Shown here piece after piece: positions 47,227-56,513 of a stretch of DNA of 56,513 nucleotides. Positions within the stretch are counted from its first letter, which is position 1. Every line of letters begins with the position of its first letter. The stretch is taken from the NCBI GenBank assembly GCA_020636955.1, contig JACJWY010000015.1:1-56513 (forward strand), in the 5' to 3' direction. Under the pieces are notes generated by a model that worked only from the letters and a program-made list of their open reading frames with translations, was not told the DNA's origin and ran no database searches. A program made the translations under genes and the position numbers. Source of the DNA: Thermoleophilales bacterium (GTDB lineage Bacteria; Actinomycetota; Thermoleophilia; Solirubrobacterales; 70-9).

Positions 47227-47948
47227 CAGCGACGACCTCCCCGGCGATCGTCACCACGGCCGCCACGGCGGTCTGGACGATCACTGGCCGGCGGCTCGTC
47301 CGAGGTGCGCGAGGACTCGAAGCCCTCGGGCATTACCTCGCCCTTGTTGATCCAGCACTTGACACCGATCCGGCCGGTGCCGGTCCTGGCTTCAACGAAG
47401 CCGTAGTCGATGTCGGCGCGCAGGGTGTGGAGCGGCACGCGGCCGTCCGAGTAACCCTCGGTGCGGGCCATTTCAGCACCGCCCAGGCGACCGGAAATCT
47501 GGACCTTGACACCCTTGGCGCCGGAGCGCATGGCGGAGGTCAGGGCACGCTTCATCGCGCGGCGGAAGGCGACGCGGTTCTGCAGCTGCTCGGCGATCGA
47601 CTGGGCGACCAGCTTGGCGTCGAGCTCTGGACGCTTGACCTCCCGGATGTTCACCTTCACCGGCGAGCCGGTGATCTTGTGAAGGTCCTTGCGGAGCGCG
47701 TCGACCTCGCTGCCCGACTTGCCGATCACGATGCCCGGACGGGCGGTGTGAATGTCAACGGCCACCTCGCCGCGACGTTCGATCGTGATGTCGGAAAGGC
47801 CGGCGTGAGCGAGCTTGTTCTCGATGTGGTCACGGATCGCCAGGTCCTGCATCAGCAGGTCCGAAAACTCCTTGTCGGCGAACCAGTTGGACTTCCAGTC
47901 GTGGATGTAGCCGACGCGGAAGCCTTCGGGATGGATCTTCTGTCCCAT
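47226..47948 (-). CDS. rpsC: 30S ribosomal protein S3
   Basis: The protein is 240 residues. MGQKIHPEGFRVGYIHDWKSNWFADKEF opens it. A KH domain (about 38-107, RPGIVIGKSGSEVDALRKDL) is followed by the C-terminal domain with RTGTGRIGVKCWINKG. The last 30 residues are an Arg/Gly/Asp tail (PDRRGGRGDDRRGGRR), an RGG-like extension that is not universal. S3 lies at the mRNA entry channel and helps unwind mRNA. Confidence 0.98.
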
Positions 47949-47955
47949 AGGTCTT

Positions 47956-48339
47956 CTATTCCTCGTCTTCCGGTGTCAGCGCCACGGAGATGTGGCAAGT
48001 GCGTTTGTGAATCGGGGTGGCCCGGCCCATCGCCCGCGGTCGGAACCGCTTCAGGGTGGGTCCTTCGTCAACCCGGATCTCGGCGACGACCATCTCGTCC
48101 CCGATCAGGTCGTGGTTGGCCTCGGCGTTGGCGGCGGCCGACTCGATCACCTTGGAGATGTCCTCGGCGGCCGAGCGGGGCGAAAACTGCAGCAGCGAGC
48201 GGGCGTCGTCGATGTGCTTGCCACGGACCTGATCGGCGATCAGGCGAGCCTTGCGGGGTGAGACGCGCACGTACTTGGAGGTGGCCCGAACCAGCACCGG
48301 CTCGACCGCCTCTTCCTGCTTTTTGGACTTGGTGGCCAT
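47956..48339 (-). CDS. rplV: 50S ribosomal protein L22
   Basis: The protein is 127 residues. RATSKYVRVSPRKARLIADQVRGKHIDDARSLL and the extended hairpin (FRPRAMGRATPIHKRTCHISVAL) that lines the exit tunnel identify L22. A short acidic end (TPEDEE) follows. The start shares one base with the rpsS stop. Tunnel-loop residues are those where macrolide-resistance changes occur in other bacteria; nothing unusual stands out here. Confidence 0.97.
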   Translation of the reverse strand: MATKSKKQEEAVEPVLVRATSKYVRVSPRKARLIADQVRGKHIDDARSLLQFSPRSAAEDISKVIESAAANAEANHDLIGDEMVVAEIRVDEGPTLKRFRPRAMGRATPIHKRTCHISVALTPEDEE

Positions 48340-48605
48340 CAGTCCTTACCGCCGGTATGCGACTTGAAGGTGCGGGTCGGGGCGAATTCGCCCAGCTTGT
48401 GACCGACCATCGACTCGGAGATGAAGACGGGCACATGCTTGCGGCCGTCATGGACGGCGATCGTGTGGCCGACCATCTCGGGGAAGATCGTCGAGCGACG
48501 TGACCAGGTCCTGACCATATTCTTGTTGCCGGCCTCGTTCATGGCGTTGATCCGGCTCATCAGCCGCTCTTCCACGTACGGACCCTTCTTGGTTGACCTA
48601 CCCAC
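48339..48605 (-). CDS. rpsS: 30S ribosomal protein S19
   Basis: The protein is 88 residues. RSTKKGPYVEERLMSRI and TWSRRSTIFPEMVGHTIAVHDGRKHVPVFISESMVGHKLGEFAPTRTF contain the S19 signature. S19 lies in the 30S head with S13. The start is 3 nt beyond the rplB stop. Confidence 0.98.
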   Translation of the reverse strand: MGRSTKKGPYVEERLMSRINAMNEAGNKNMVRTWSRRSTIFPEMVGHTIAVHDGRKHVPVFISESMVGHKLGEFAPTRTFKSHTGGKD

Positions 48606-48608
48606 GGT

Positions 48609-49454
48609 CTACCTACCCTTCTTCTTTCCGCGACGACGGCCGCGCACGATGTAACGATCGGACTGCTTGCCCTTCTTGCGGGTGCGGTACCCGAGAGTGG
48701 GCTTGCCCCAGGGGGTGACCGGATGGCCGCCGGGGGTCTTGTGGGCCTCACCACCGCCGTGCGGGTGGTCGACCGGGTTCATGGCGATGCCGCGGGTCTG
48801 CGGGCGCTTGCCCTTGTGACGGTTGCGGCCGGCCTTGCCGATCTTGACGTTCTGATGCTCGGCGTTGGAAAGCGTGCCAATGGTTGCCCGACACTCGGCG
48901 CGGACCATCCGCATTTCCGAGGACGGAAGGCGCAGGGTGACCATGTCACCTTCCTTGGCGACCAGCTGGATCGCGGTACCGGCGCTGCGGCCGAGCTTTC
49001 CGCCCTGGCCGGCCTTCAGTTCCACGTTGTGGACGGTGGTACCGACCGGCATCTCGCCGAGGGCGAGGCAGTTACCGGGCCGGATGTCGGAGCCCGGGCC
49101 GGAGCTGACCTGGTTGCCGACCTCGATCTGCGAGGGAGCCAGGATGTAGCTCTTCTCCCCGTCTGCGTAATGCAGCAGGGCGATGTAGGCGGATCGGTTC
49201 GGGTCGTACTCGACCGTCGCCACCTTGGCGGGGATCCCGTCCTTGGTTCGCTTGAAGTCGATCTTCCGGTAACGGCGCTTGGCCCCTCCGCCGCGATGGC
49301 GGGAGGTGATGCGGCCGTTGGAGTTGCGTCCACCGGATTTCTTGATGCCCTCGACCAGGCTCTTTTCCGGTTCGGTCTCCGTGATCTGCTCGCGCAGCTG
49401 GTAGGTCGCGAAGCGGCGCCCGGGGCTTGTCGGTTTTGTCTTGCGAATTGCCAT
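48609..49454 (-). CDS. rplB: 50S ribosomal protein L2
   Basis: The protein is 281 residues. KSGGRNSNGRITSRHRGGGAKRRYRKIDFKR and the C-terminal MNPVDHPHGGGEAHKTPGGHPVTPWGKPTLGYRTRKK signature are complete; the DHPHGGGE His residue is essential for peptidyl-transferase structure in known ribosomes. It is one of the most conserved ribosomal proteins. It begins 20 nt after the rplW stop. Confidence 0.98.
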   Translation of the reverse strand: MAIRKTKPTSPGRRFATYQLREQITETEPEKSLVEGIKKSGGRNSNGRITSRHRGGGAKRRYRKIDFKRTKDGIPAKVATVEYDPNRSAYIALLHYADGEKSYILAPSQIEVGNQVSSGPGSDIRPGNCLALGEMPVGTTVHNVELKAGQGGKLGRSAGTAIQLVAKEGDMVTLRLPSSEMRMVRAECRATIGTLSNAEHQNVKIGKAGRNRHKGKRPQTRGIAMNPVDHPHGGGEAHKTPGGHPVTPWGKPTLGYRTRKKGKQSDRYIVRGRRRGKKKGR

Positions 49455-49474
49455 TAGGTAGTTCCTCTAAGCCC

Positions 49475-49771
49475 TTACTCGACCGCCGCGCCTTCGAACA
49501 GCTCGATGGTGTCGCCGGGGGCGAGTTCGACGATTGCCTTCTTCCAGGAGCGGCTCCGGCCCGAGTGCAGGCCGCGGCGCTTCGGCTTGGAACGGACCGT
49601 GGAGGTCCGGACCTTGACCACTTCGACTCCGAACGCCTTTTCGACGGCGTCCTTGATTTCGAACTTGTGGGCCCGGTCGTCCACCCGGAAGGTGTATTTG
49701 CCGGCCGCGATCAGGGCGTATGCCTTTTCGGAGATGACCGGACGGATGATCACGCTGCGGGGATCCATCAC
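49475..49771 (-). CDS. rplW: 50S ribosomal protein L23
   Basis: The protein is 98 residues. VIIRPVISEKAYALIAAGKYTFRVDDRAHKFEIKDAVEKAFGVEVVKVRT is the L23 pattern, with the tunnel-exit loop (SKPKRRGLHSGRSRSWKKAIV). L23 is the docking site for trigger factor, SRP and SecA. The ATG overlaps the rplD stop by 4 nt. Confidence 0.97.
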   Translation of the reverse strand: MMDPRSVIIRPVISEKAYALIAAGKYTFRVDDRAHKFEIKDAVEKAFGVEVVKVRTSTVRSKPKRRGLHSGRSRSWKKAIVELAPGDTIELFEGAAVE

Positions 49772-50424
49772 TCACCGTCCTTTTCGGTCCCGGAGCCGCG
49801 GCTGATCTCGGCCGACTGGGCGGCGAGCACCTCGAGGGCGCCTTCGGAAATCACGATCGAAGCGGCGCCGATCACGTCGACGACTCCGGTCGCTCCCACT
49901 TCGAGCACGCTGACCCGGGGGATGTTGCGGAAGCTCTTGAGCAGTCCGGTCTCGTCGGCCTGGATGATCACCACAGTCGAGCGCTTGGCGCCCCACTTCT
50001 CCAGGGCCGCCGCGGCGTCCTTGGTCGAGGGGGTCTCGAAGTCGGCCGCTTTGACCACGGCAACACTGCCGCGCTCGGCGTGAACCGAGAGGGCGGAACG
50101 CATCGCCTTGCGGCGGGCCTTGCGGTTGACCTTGACCGTGTAATGCCGCGGCTTCGGGCCGAAGGCAGCGCCGCCGCCGTAACGGTTCGGCACGCTGAGG
50201 GCGCCGACCCGGGCACGACCGGTGCCCTTCTGGCGCCAGGCCTTGGCGGTGGTCATCGAAACCTCGCCGCGGGTCAGGGTCGAAGCCGTACCCTGGCGAC
50301 GCGCGTTGGCGTCGGCGCGGGCGGTCTCGTGGACCAGCGACTGGTGGAAAGCCTCGTCGAAGAGTCCGGCCGGCAGATCGGCCTTGGTTGTCTTGCCCAG
50401 AACGGGCGCCTTGGCGCTAGCCAT
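49768..50424 (-). CDS. rplD: 50S ribosomal protein L4
   Basis: The protein is 218 residues from ATG 50424 (MASAKAPVLG), with GGAG 13 nt upstream; the frame is open a little further but only over the rplC end. RRQGTASTLTRGEVSMTTAKAWRQKGTGRARVG is the L4 exit-tunnel loop, and the C-terminal half has the alpha/beta core. An acidic tail (GSGTEKDGE) ends it. In E. coli L4 represses the S10 operon; no leader structure for that was identified. It overlaps rplC by 8 nt. Confidence 0.96.
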   Translation of the reverse strand: MASAKAPVLGKTTKADLPAGLFDEAFHQSLVHETARADANARRQGTASTLTRGEVSMTTAKAWRQKGTGRARVGALSVPNRYGGGAAFGPKPRHYTVKVNRKARRKAMRSALSVHAERGSVAVVKAADFETPSTKDAAAALEKWGAKRSTVVIIQADETGLLKSFRNIPRVSVLEVGATGVVDVIGAASIVISEGALEVLAAQSAEISRGSGTEKDGE

Positions 50425-51097
50425 CTGTACGAATCTCCACAATCGAATTCCGGGCGCCGGGAACGGAGCCCTTGATCATCAGCAGGTTTTTGTCGGCGTC
50501 GATGCCGGCGATCTCAAGGCCGAGCTGGGTGCGGCGCTTGCCGCCCATCTGGCCGGGGAGGCGCATGCCCTTGAAGACTCGGGCAGGCCAGGCCGAAGCG
50601 CCGATTGAACCCGGGGCACGGACGTTGTGCGAACCATGCGAAACGGGGCCACGGCCGAAGTTGTGCCGCTTGACGGTGCCCTGGAAGCCCTTGCCGATCG
50701 TGATGCCGGCAACCTTGACCTTCTGGCCCTCTTCGAAGGCTTCGACGGTGACCTTCTGGCCGAGCTTGACCTCGCCATCGCCAGCGTCTTCGCCTTCGGC
50801 TGCTTCCTCGCTATCGGCCTCGCCCGACGCGGCCGGGAGCTCCACGTCACGGAACTCGACCAGCACCCGGGAGGGGGCGGCGTCGGCCTTGGCCAGGTGA
50901 CCAAGTTCGGCCTTGCTCAGCTTCGACTCCTTGACTTCGTCGAAGGCGAGCTGGATGGCGGAGTAGCCGTCGCGCTCCTCGCGGCGGATCGCGGTCACCG
51001 GGCAGGGCCCGGCTTCAATCACTGTTACGGGCACGACCTCACCGTCTTCTCTGAACAGTTGGGTCATGCCAAGCTTTTTTCCGAGAATCGCCGACAT
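50417..51097 (-). CDS. rplC: 50S ribosomal protein L3 with an acidic internal insertion
   Basis: The protein is 226 residues. MSAILGKKLGMTQLFREDGEVVPVTVIEAGPC and the loop GFQGTVKRHNFGRGPVSHGSHNVRAPGSIGA that reaches the peptidyl-transferase centre are intact. Between them, residues about 90-109 are an insertion of Glu, Asp, Ala and Gly (GEADSEEAAEGEDAGDGE) not found in typical L3. It begins 5 nt after the rpsJ stop and overlaps rplD. Confidence 0.96.
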   Translation of the reverse strand: MSAILGKKLGMTQLFREDGEVVPVTVIEAGPCPVTAIRREERDGYSAIQLAFDEVKESKLSKAELGHLAKADAAPSRVLVEFRDVELPAASGEADSEEAAEGEDAGDGEVKLGQKVTVEAFEEGQKVKVAGITIGKGFQGTVKRHNFGRGPVSHGSHNVRAPGSIGASAWPARVFKGMRLPGQMGGKRRTQLGLEIAGIDADKNLLMIKGSVPGARNSIVEIRTDG

Positions 51098-51102
51098 GGT
51101 GC

Positions 51103-51423
51103 CTACAGTCGGATCTCGATGTCGACGCCGGCCGGGAGCGAATCCAGGCGCTGCAGCGAATCGACAGTCTTGGGGGTGGGCTGTTTGATGTCGATCAGGC
51201 GCTTGTGGGTCCGGATCTCGAAATGCTCCCGGGAATCCTTGTCCTTGAACGGCGAGCGGATCACGCAGTAGATGTTGCGCTCGGTCGGCAGCGGCACGGG
51301 ACCGGAAACGGATGCTCCGGTGCGCTCCGCCGTATCGACGATCTCGCGTGCGGCGCGATCGATGGCGTCGTGATCGTAGGCCTTGAGCCTGATCCTGATT
51401 TTCTGTGCGGCAATAGCGGCCAC
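51103..51423 (-). CDS. rpsJ: 30S ribosomal protein S10
   Basis: The protein is 106 residues from GTG 51423 (VAAIAAQKIRIRLKAYDHD). The frame extends to 51459 with a Lys/Arg-rich stretch; GTG gives the normal S10 length. The GPVPLPTERNIYCVIRSPFKDKDSREHFEIRTHKRLIDI signature is clear. S10 is in the 30S head and, with NusB, takes part in antitermination. It is the first gene of the S10 operon. The 285-nt gap before it (51424-51708) holds the tuf terminator and no clear promoter. Confidence 0.97.
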   Translation of the reverse strand: MAAIAAQKIRIRLKAYDHDAIDRAAREIVDTAERTGASVSGPVPLPTERNIYCVIRSPFKDKDSREHFEIRTHKRLIDIKQPTPKTVDSLQRLDSLPAGVDIEIRL

Positions 51424-51650
51424 TTTGGCTTCTCTTCTAACTTTCTTCTGCTGGCGCAACCCGGCTTGGCAGCTGAGGCGCTGATGTCAAGGTCCCCCGC
51501 CGCCTGCGGCTTGAATTCGGCCCGGGGGCCGGATCCTTGCCGTGGTTCGACAATCCGGGGTACTTCAAAGGTCGTATCTGTTACTGGTGCTGCTGATGCT
51601 TCTCTTATGCGGTACTGCGGTTACTGCTCTTGCTGCTCGCCGGTGGGCGT

Positions 51651-51695
51651 AAAAACGGGGCGGGCCGAAAACGCTTCTCTTCGGGACCCGCCCCG
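51651..51695 (-). terminator. Intrinsic terminator after tuf
   Basis: CGGGGCGGG (51656-51664) pairs with CCCGCCCCG (51687-51695). On the minus strand the stem is followed by TTTTT (51655-51651). It is 14 nt beyond the tuf stop, separating fusA-tuf from the S10 operon. Confidence 0.8.
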
Positions 51696-51708
51696 GGCAA
51701 ATCGGTCG

Positions 51709-52884
<1,176 letters not shown>

Positions 52885-52970
52885 GCTCTCCTGGGACCTT
52901 TCTTTCCTGTTTCTTCTGGAACTTGGTTTCTACGTCTGGTTGGACTGCTAAAGCTTGGTGGTTCAGGACT

Positions 52971-53002
52971 TTCGCCCAATTTGGGCGAACCTCTGGAATA
53001 TA
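52971..53002 (-). promoter_or_regulatory. tuf leader: -10-like box and palindrome at the predicted start
   Basis: On the minus strand TATATT (53002-52997) is a good -10, though no clear -35 accompanies it. Just downstream, TTCGCCCAA (52971-52979) and TTGGGCGAA (52981-52989) form a 9-bp dyad around one base, at the predicted transcription start. It may be an operator or a 5' stem-loop stabilising the very abundant tuf mRNA. Confidence 0.4.
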
Positions 53003-53031
53003 GCCATTTAGCCGCGGCGGGGTATTACGGT

Positions 53032-55146
53032 CTAGGCCCCCGCTCCCGCGGTTGCGCCGGAACGACTCTCGGCGATTTCCTCGGCGATGCTGCCCGGGAC
53101 TTCCTCGTATCGCTCGAACTGCATCGTGTACTGGGCACGACCCTGGGTCGAGGAACGCAGGTCGGTCGCGTAGCCGAACATCTCGCTCAGCGGCACATAG
53201 GCCTGGACGGCCAGCGCATTGCCGCGCTGTTCCTGCCCCTGGACCTTGCCGCGACGCCGCGAGAGGTCGCCGATCACGTCGCCGAGGAACTCCTCGGGGG
53301 TGGTCACTTCGACCGCCATGACCGGCTCGAGCAGGGCCGGGCTGGCCTTGCGGGCGGCTTCCTGAAGCGCCATGGACCCGGCGATCTTGAAGGCCATTTC
53401 CGAGGAGTCGACGTCGTGGTAGGAGCCGTCGATCAGTTCGACCTTGACGTCGACCATCGGGTAGCCGGCCTTGATGCCGTTCTCGAGTGCTTCCTTGATG
53501 CCCTGCTGGACAGCCGGGATGTATTCGGTCGGGATCACGCCGCCCTTGATCTGGTTGTCGAAGACAAAGCCTTCGTTTGCCGCAGCCGGGGCAATGTTGA
53601 TTACGGCGTGGCCGTACTGACCGCGACCACCGGTCTGGCGGGCGAACTTGCCGCTTACCTTCGGGACTTCCTTGCGGATCGTCTCGCGGTAAGCGACCTG
53701 CGGCTTGCCGACGTTCGCCTCGACGTTGAACTCGCGGATCATGCGGTCGACCAGCACCTCGAGGTGCAGCTCGCCCATGCCGTGGATCAGGGTCTGGCCG
53801 GTTTCCTCGTCGGATTCGACCTTGAAGGTCGGGTCCTCTTCGGCCAGGCGCTGCAGCGCGGTGCCCAGCTTCTCCTGGTCGGACTTGGTCTTCGGCTCGA
53901 TCGCGACCGCGATCACGGTGTCCGGGAATTCCATCGACTCGAGCTCGATCGGGGCGTCGGGAGCCGAGAGCGTGTCGCCGGTTCCGGTCTGCTTGAGGCC
54001 GACGCCGGCGCAGATGTCACCGGAGTAGACCCGCTCGATTTCCTCGCGCGAGTTGGCGTGCATCATCAGCAGGCGGCCGATGCGCTCGGTCTTGCCGGTG
54101 GTCACGTTGAGCACGCGGCCGCCGGCTTCGAGGCTGCCGGAATAGACGCGGAAGTAGGTGAGCTTGCCGACATGCGGGTCGGACATAACCTTGAAGGCGA
54201 GCGCGGCAAAAGGTCCGGAGTCATCGGCCGGGCGGGTGCCCTCCACACGCTCCTCCTCGCCCTTTTTCAGCGGCAGCAGACCTTCGACCGCGGGAATGTC
54301 CAGCGGCGAGGGCAGTAGTTCGACGATCTTGTCGAGCAGCGGCTGCACGCCCTTGTTCTTGAAGGATGAGCCACAAAGGACCGGGGTTATCTCGATCGCC
54401 AGGGTGGCGGCCTTGAGCGCGGCGATGATGCGGTCCTCGGCAATTTCCTCGCCCTCGAGGTAGAGCTCCATCAGCTCGTCGTCCTGATCGGCGACAGCCT
54501 CGAGCAGGGCGGTGCGATACTCGTCGGCCTGATCGGCCATGTCAGCCGGGATGTCGATGATCTCGAGTTCCTGGCCGAGGTCGTCCTTGTAGATGGTGGC
54601 CTTCATCGCGACCAGGTCGATGATTCCGGCGAACTCGGTTTCCGACCCGATCGGAAGCTGGATCGGCACGGCATTGGCGCCCAGCCGGTCCTTGATCGTG
54701 TCCACCGACATGTAGAAGTCGGCACCGGTGCGATCCATCTTGTTGATGTAGGCAATCCGCGGAACCGAGTACTTGTCGGCCTGGCGCCAGACGGTCTCGG
54801 ACTGCGGCTCGACGCCCGCAACCGAGTCGAAGACGGCGACGGCACCGTCAAGCACGCGCAGCGAACGCTCGACCTCGACCGTGAAGTCGACGTGACCGGG
54901 AGTGTCGATGATGTTGATGCGGTGGCCGAGCCACTCACAGGTCGTGGCAGCCGAAGTGATGGTGATGCCGCGTTCCTGCTCCTGCTCCATCCAGTCCATC
55001 TCGGCGGCTCCCTCGTGCACCTCGCCGATCTTGTGCTTGCGGCCGGTGTAATAGAGGATGCGCTCGGTCGTCGTCGTCTTACCGGCGTCGATGTGAGCCA
55101 TGATCCCGATGTTGCGGGTCTTTTCAAGGGGGAAGGAGCGCGCCAC
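53032..55146 (-). CDS. fusA: Elongation factor G
   Basis: The protein is 704 residues from GTG 55146, with GAGAG upstream. Domain I has AHIDAGKTTTTERILYYTG, DTPGHVDFT and NKMDR. Domain II follows (about 305-400, LAFKVMSDPHVGKLTYFRVYSG), then domain III, domain IV beginning near GKPQVAYRETIRK with the tip GGRGQYGHAVI, and domain V (LEPVMAVEVTTPEEFLGDVIGDLSRRRG). It translocates tRNA and mRNA after peptide transfer and helps recycle ribosomes. It is the first gene of the cluster here, without the usual rpsL and rpsG upstream. Confidence 0.99.
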   Translation of the reverse strand: MARSFPLEKTRNIGIMAHIDAGKTTTTERILYYTGRKHKIGEVHEGAAEMDWMEQEQERGITITSAATTCEWLGHRINIIDTPGHVDFTVEVERSLRVLDGAVAVFDSVAGVEPQSETVWRQADKYSVPRIAYINKMDRTGADFYMSVDTIKDRLGANAVPIQLPIGSETEFAGIIDLVAMKATIYKDDLGQELEIIDIPADMADQADEYRTALLEAVADQDDELMELYLEGEEIAEDRIIAALKAATLAIEITPVLCGSSFKNKGVQPLLDKIVELLPSPLDIPAVEGLLPLKKGEEERVEGTRPADDSGPFAALAFKVMSDPHVGKLTYFRVYSGSLEAGGRVLNVTTGKTERIGRLLMMHANSREEIERVYSGDICAGVGLKQTGTGDTLSAPDAPIELESMEFPDTVIAVAIEPKTKSDQEKLGTALQRLAEEDPTFKVESDEETGQTLIHGMGELHLEVLVDRMIREFNVEANVGKPQVAYRETIRKEVPKVSGKFARQTGGRGQYGHAVINIAPAAANEGFVFDNQIKGGVIPTEYIPAVQQGIKEALENGIKAGYPMVDVKVELIDGSYHDVDSSEMAFKIAGSMALQEAARKASPALLEPVMAVEVTTPEEFLGDVIGDLSRRRGKVQGQEQRGNALAVQAYVPLSEMFGYATDLRSSTQGRAQYTMQFERYEEVPGSIAEEIAESRSGATAGAGA

Positions 55147-55283
55147 TTTTTCTCTCTGGTTCTGGAAGTTTCCGTTGCGTTACCGGCTGACCTTCCGGCC
55201 AGAGCCTCTGGCGGGGTCAACCTCTTCAATTTCTTCGACCGGCCAAACCCGGCTGGAATCGGGCCGATGGGCACCGGGCCAAC

Positions 55284-55307
55284 AAAAAGCCCCGCAGGAA
55301 GCAGGGC
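55284..55307 (-). terminator. Terminator-like hairpin in the fusA leader (putative attenuator)
   Basis: On the minus strand GCCCTGC (55307-55301) and GCGGGGC (55295-55289) form a stem with one mismatch, followed by TTTTT (55288-55284). It lies only about 15 to 35 nt after the predicted transcription start and 138 nt before fusA. As no minus-strand gene exists upstream in the window, it more likely attenuates the fusA transcript than ends another one. Confidence 0.55.
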
Positions 55308-55325
55308 CGACCCGAGCGACGGGCG

Positions 55326-55355
55326 ACTATAGCAGAGGAAAGGCGGTTCAATCAA
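55326..55355 (-). promoter_or_regulatory. Promoter of fusA
   Basis: On the minus strand TTGATT (55355-55350) and TATAGT (55331-55326) are separated by 18 nt. The -10 matches TATAAT at five of six positions. Predicted start near 55319 gives a leader of about 170 nt carrying the hairpin described at 55284-55307. Confidence 0.65.
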
Positions 55356-55419
55356 GGTACCGTCGACCTCCGAGTCCAATAATCTGGATCACGCTTCACC
55401 ACCCGGAGGAGAGACCGCT

Positions 55420-56513
55420 GTGGACCCGGACAAGCCGACAAGAGACGACCCCGCCGACGCGTCAGCCGAACGCGACACCGGCGCGCGCCGCCGGGCCGAC
55501 GGCCTGACCGCCAAAGACTCCGCCGAGAAGGACAAGACGGGCTCGGTTAAGGCAACGAAAGCCGGGGCCGCGGGGCCCGGGAAGCCCGACTCCACGGACT
55601 CGAGGCGACCTGGCCTGACCGAGAAGCAGCGGATCGAGGCCCGGCGGGCCCGCCAGTCCCGGCGCCGCCGCAAGCCGGTCGAGGGCAACCCCCTTTCGAA
55701 GGGGCTTCGCGCCACCGGCCAGGAGATCCGCCGCACCGCTTCCTTCCTCGGCAACGCCGTGATCGCTGCCCTGGCCGCACTCGGCCCGGCCTTTTCCGCG
55801 GTCGGGATGGGCCTGGTTTGGTTAATCGAGCAGGTCGGCAAGGGCCTCAAGGCTGCCCACCGGTTGGCCCGGCGTGCCCTCGCCGGCCTGGGCCGGGCGG
55901 TTGTGGCGCTGGACCGGGTCATCACTCCCGGCCGGGCGCTGATCCTGATCGCTGCCCTGGCCGCGATCCTGCTCGGGGTTTCCCAGTTCAAGGGGCTCGG
56001 CCAGATCGAGATCGGCCAGTCCGGTTACGCCGGCTTCGAGGATCTCGCCCGCGCCCCGGCGATCGACCACACCACCCCGGCCGGGGTTCACACGAAGATC
56101 CTGGTCCCGATCGCTGCCGTGGCCTTCGCCGCCGTGATCGTGATTCTGCTGGGTTCGATCGCCTCGACCGCAAAGCGTTTCTCGAGCCTTCGGCGCCTGG
56201 CCGCGATGGTCCTGGTTGCGATCGGGATCCTGACCCTGGTCGTGGCCTTGCTGATCGACCTGCCGGATGCGAAGGACACGACGGAGGCCTCTCTGGCCTA
56301 TTCCGGGGTGGTCGCGGTACTGCTATCCGGCTTCTGGCTTGAGCTTGCTGCCGGAGCCGCCCTGACCGTGTCGGGGATCGCCCTGCTGTTCCAGCCCGCC
56401 GCGAACCGGGCCCGCGAACCGCGTCCGGAGCGCAGCAAGAGCAGCCGCGAGGGGAGCCGCGCCGACGATTCCCCCGGTCCCGGCGCCCCCGCGGGGCGCG
56501 TGTCAGCGACCCG
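55420..56513 (+). CDS. Multi-spanning membrane protein of unknown function (3' end cut by window edge)
   Basis: From GTG 55420, preceded by GGAGGAG about 9 nt upstream, an open frame of 364 codons runs off the window without a stop. Residues 1-100 are charged and low-complexity (Asp, Lys, Arg, Ala; RARQSRRRRKPVEGN). Hydrophobic segments follow near 115-140, 165-190, 222-245, 255-275 and 290-320, separated by short basic loops, then a charged C-terminal region begins. No family is recognised. It diverges from fusA across a 273-nt interval. Coding is supported by the continuous frame and ribosome-binding site, while the reverse frames are broken. Confidence 0.7.
   Translation, partial: MDPDKPTRDDPADASAERDTGARRRADGLTAKDSAEKDKTGSVKATKAGAAGPGKPDSTDSRRPGLTEKQRIEARRARQSRRRRKPVEGNPLSKGLRATGQEIRRTASFLGNAVIAALAALGPAFSAVGMGLVWLIEQVGKGLKAAHRLARRALAGLGRAVVALDRVITPGRALILIAALAAILLGVSQFKGLGQIEIGQSGYAGFEDLARAPAIDHTTPAGVHTKILVPIAAVAFAAVIVILLGSIASTAKRFSSLRRLAAMVLVAIGILTLVVALLIDLPDAKDTTEASLAYSGVVAVLLSGFWLELAAGAALTVSGIALLFQPAANRAREPRPERSKSSREGSRADDSPGPGAPAGRVSAT

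Noticed and set aside
51424..51650. Promoter for the S10 operon (TTGACA at 51490-51485)
   Set aside because: No -10 element stands at a workable distance; the match is probably chance.

Overview
The window is a GC-rich actinobacterial chromosome segment. It carries a long S10/spc/alpha ribosomal-protein cluster, a type-Z zinc-ribbon S14, NAD-dependent ligase, Tat and lipoprotein exports, and many secreted beta-propeller and Lys/Arg-rich proteins. The acidic Ala/Glu tails on several ribosomal proteins and the secreted Lys-rich C-x11-C modules suggest a deep-branching Actinomycetota lineage, possibly Thermoleophilia/Solirubrobacterales. That placement is inference from style, not a database match. 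No insertion sequence, phage gene, CRISPR array or rRNA was seen. One tRNA (Pro, CGG) is present.

Region 1 (1-9.0 kb) holds regulators and envelope genes: a partial MarR regulator, an ECF sigma factor with an overlapping DUF4349 membrane protein, a 370-bp palindrome-rich noncoding stretch, rubredoxin, a NUDIX hydrolase, a FUSC-type membrane protein, a DUF3137-like protein, an AT-richer NYN-domain gene, lemA and a TetR regulator. Region 2 (9.0-17.6 kb) is a five-gene minus-strand operon: a secreted parallel beta-helix protein, two cupredoxins, a Tat-exported two-domain multicopper oxidase and a third cupredoxin-like protein. Opposite or beside it lie a GMC oxidoreductase, a thioredoxin-fold lipoprotein and superoxide dismutase. 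It reads as an extracytoplasmic copper/redox module.

Region 3 (17.6-36.3 kb) opens with three tandem secreted TolB/PD40-like propeller paralogues that share a cysteine-patterned C-terminal domain. Then come tRNA-Pro, a DsbA-like protein without its CxxC, a Nif3-like protein, an acyl-CoA ligase, a patatin-like phospholipase, a PBP4-type carboxypeptidase, a further PD40 propeller, ligA, surE, truA (apparent CTG start) and an NHL-propeller/collagen-like protein.

Region 4 (36.3-55.4 kb) is the minus-strand translation cluster. In transcription order it runs fusA, tuf, then rpsJ-rplC-rplD-rplW-rplB-rpsS-rplV-rpsC-rplP-rpmC-rpsQ-rplN-rplX-rplE-rpsN-rpsH-rplF-rplR-rpsE-rpmD-rplO-secY-adk-map, an intrinsic terminator, and rpmJ-rpsM-rpsK-rpoA-rplQ. 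infA, rpsD, rpsL and rpsG are absent from their usual places. A strong promoter followed by an early terminator-like hairpin precedes fusA, suggesting attenuation. A divergent multi-spanning membrane protein gene runs off the right edge.
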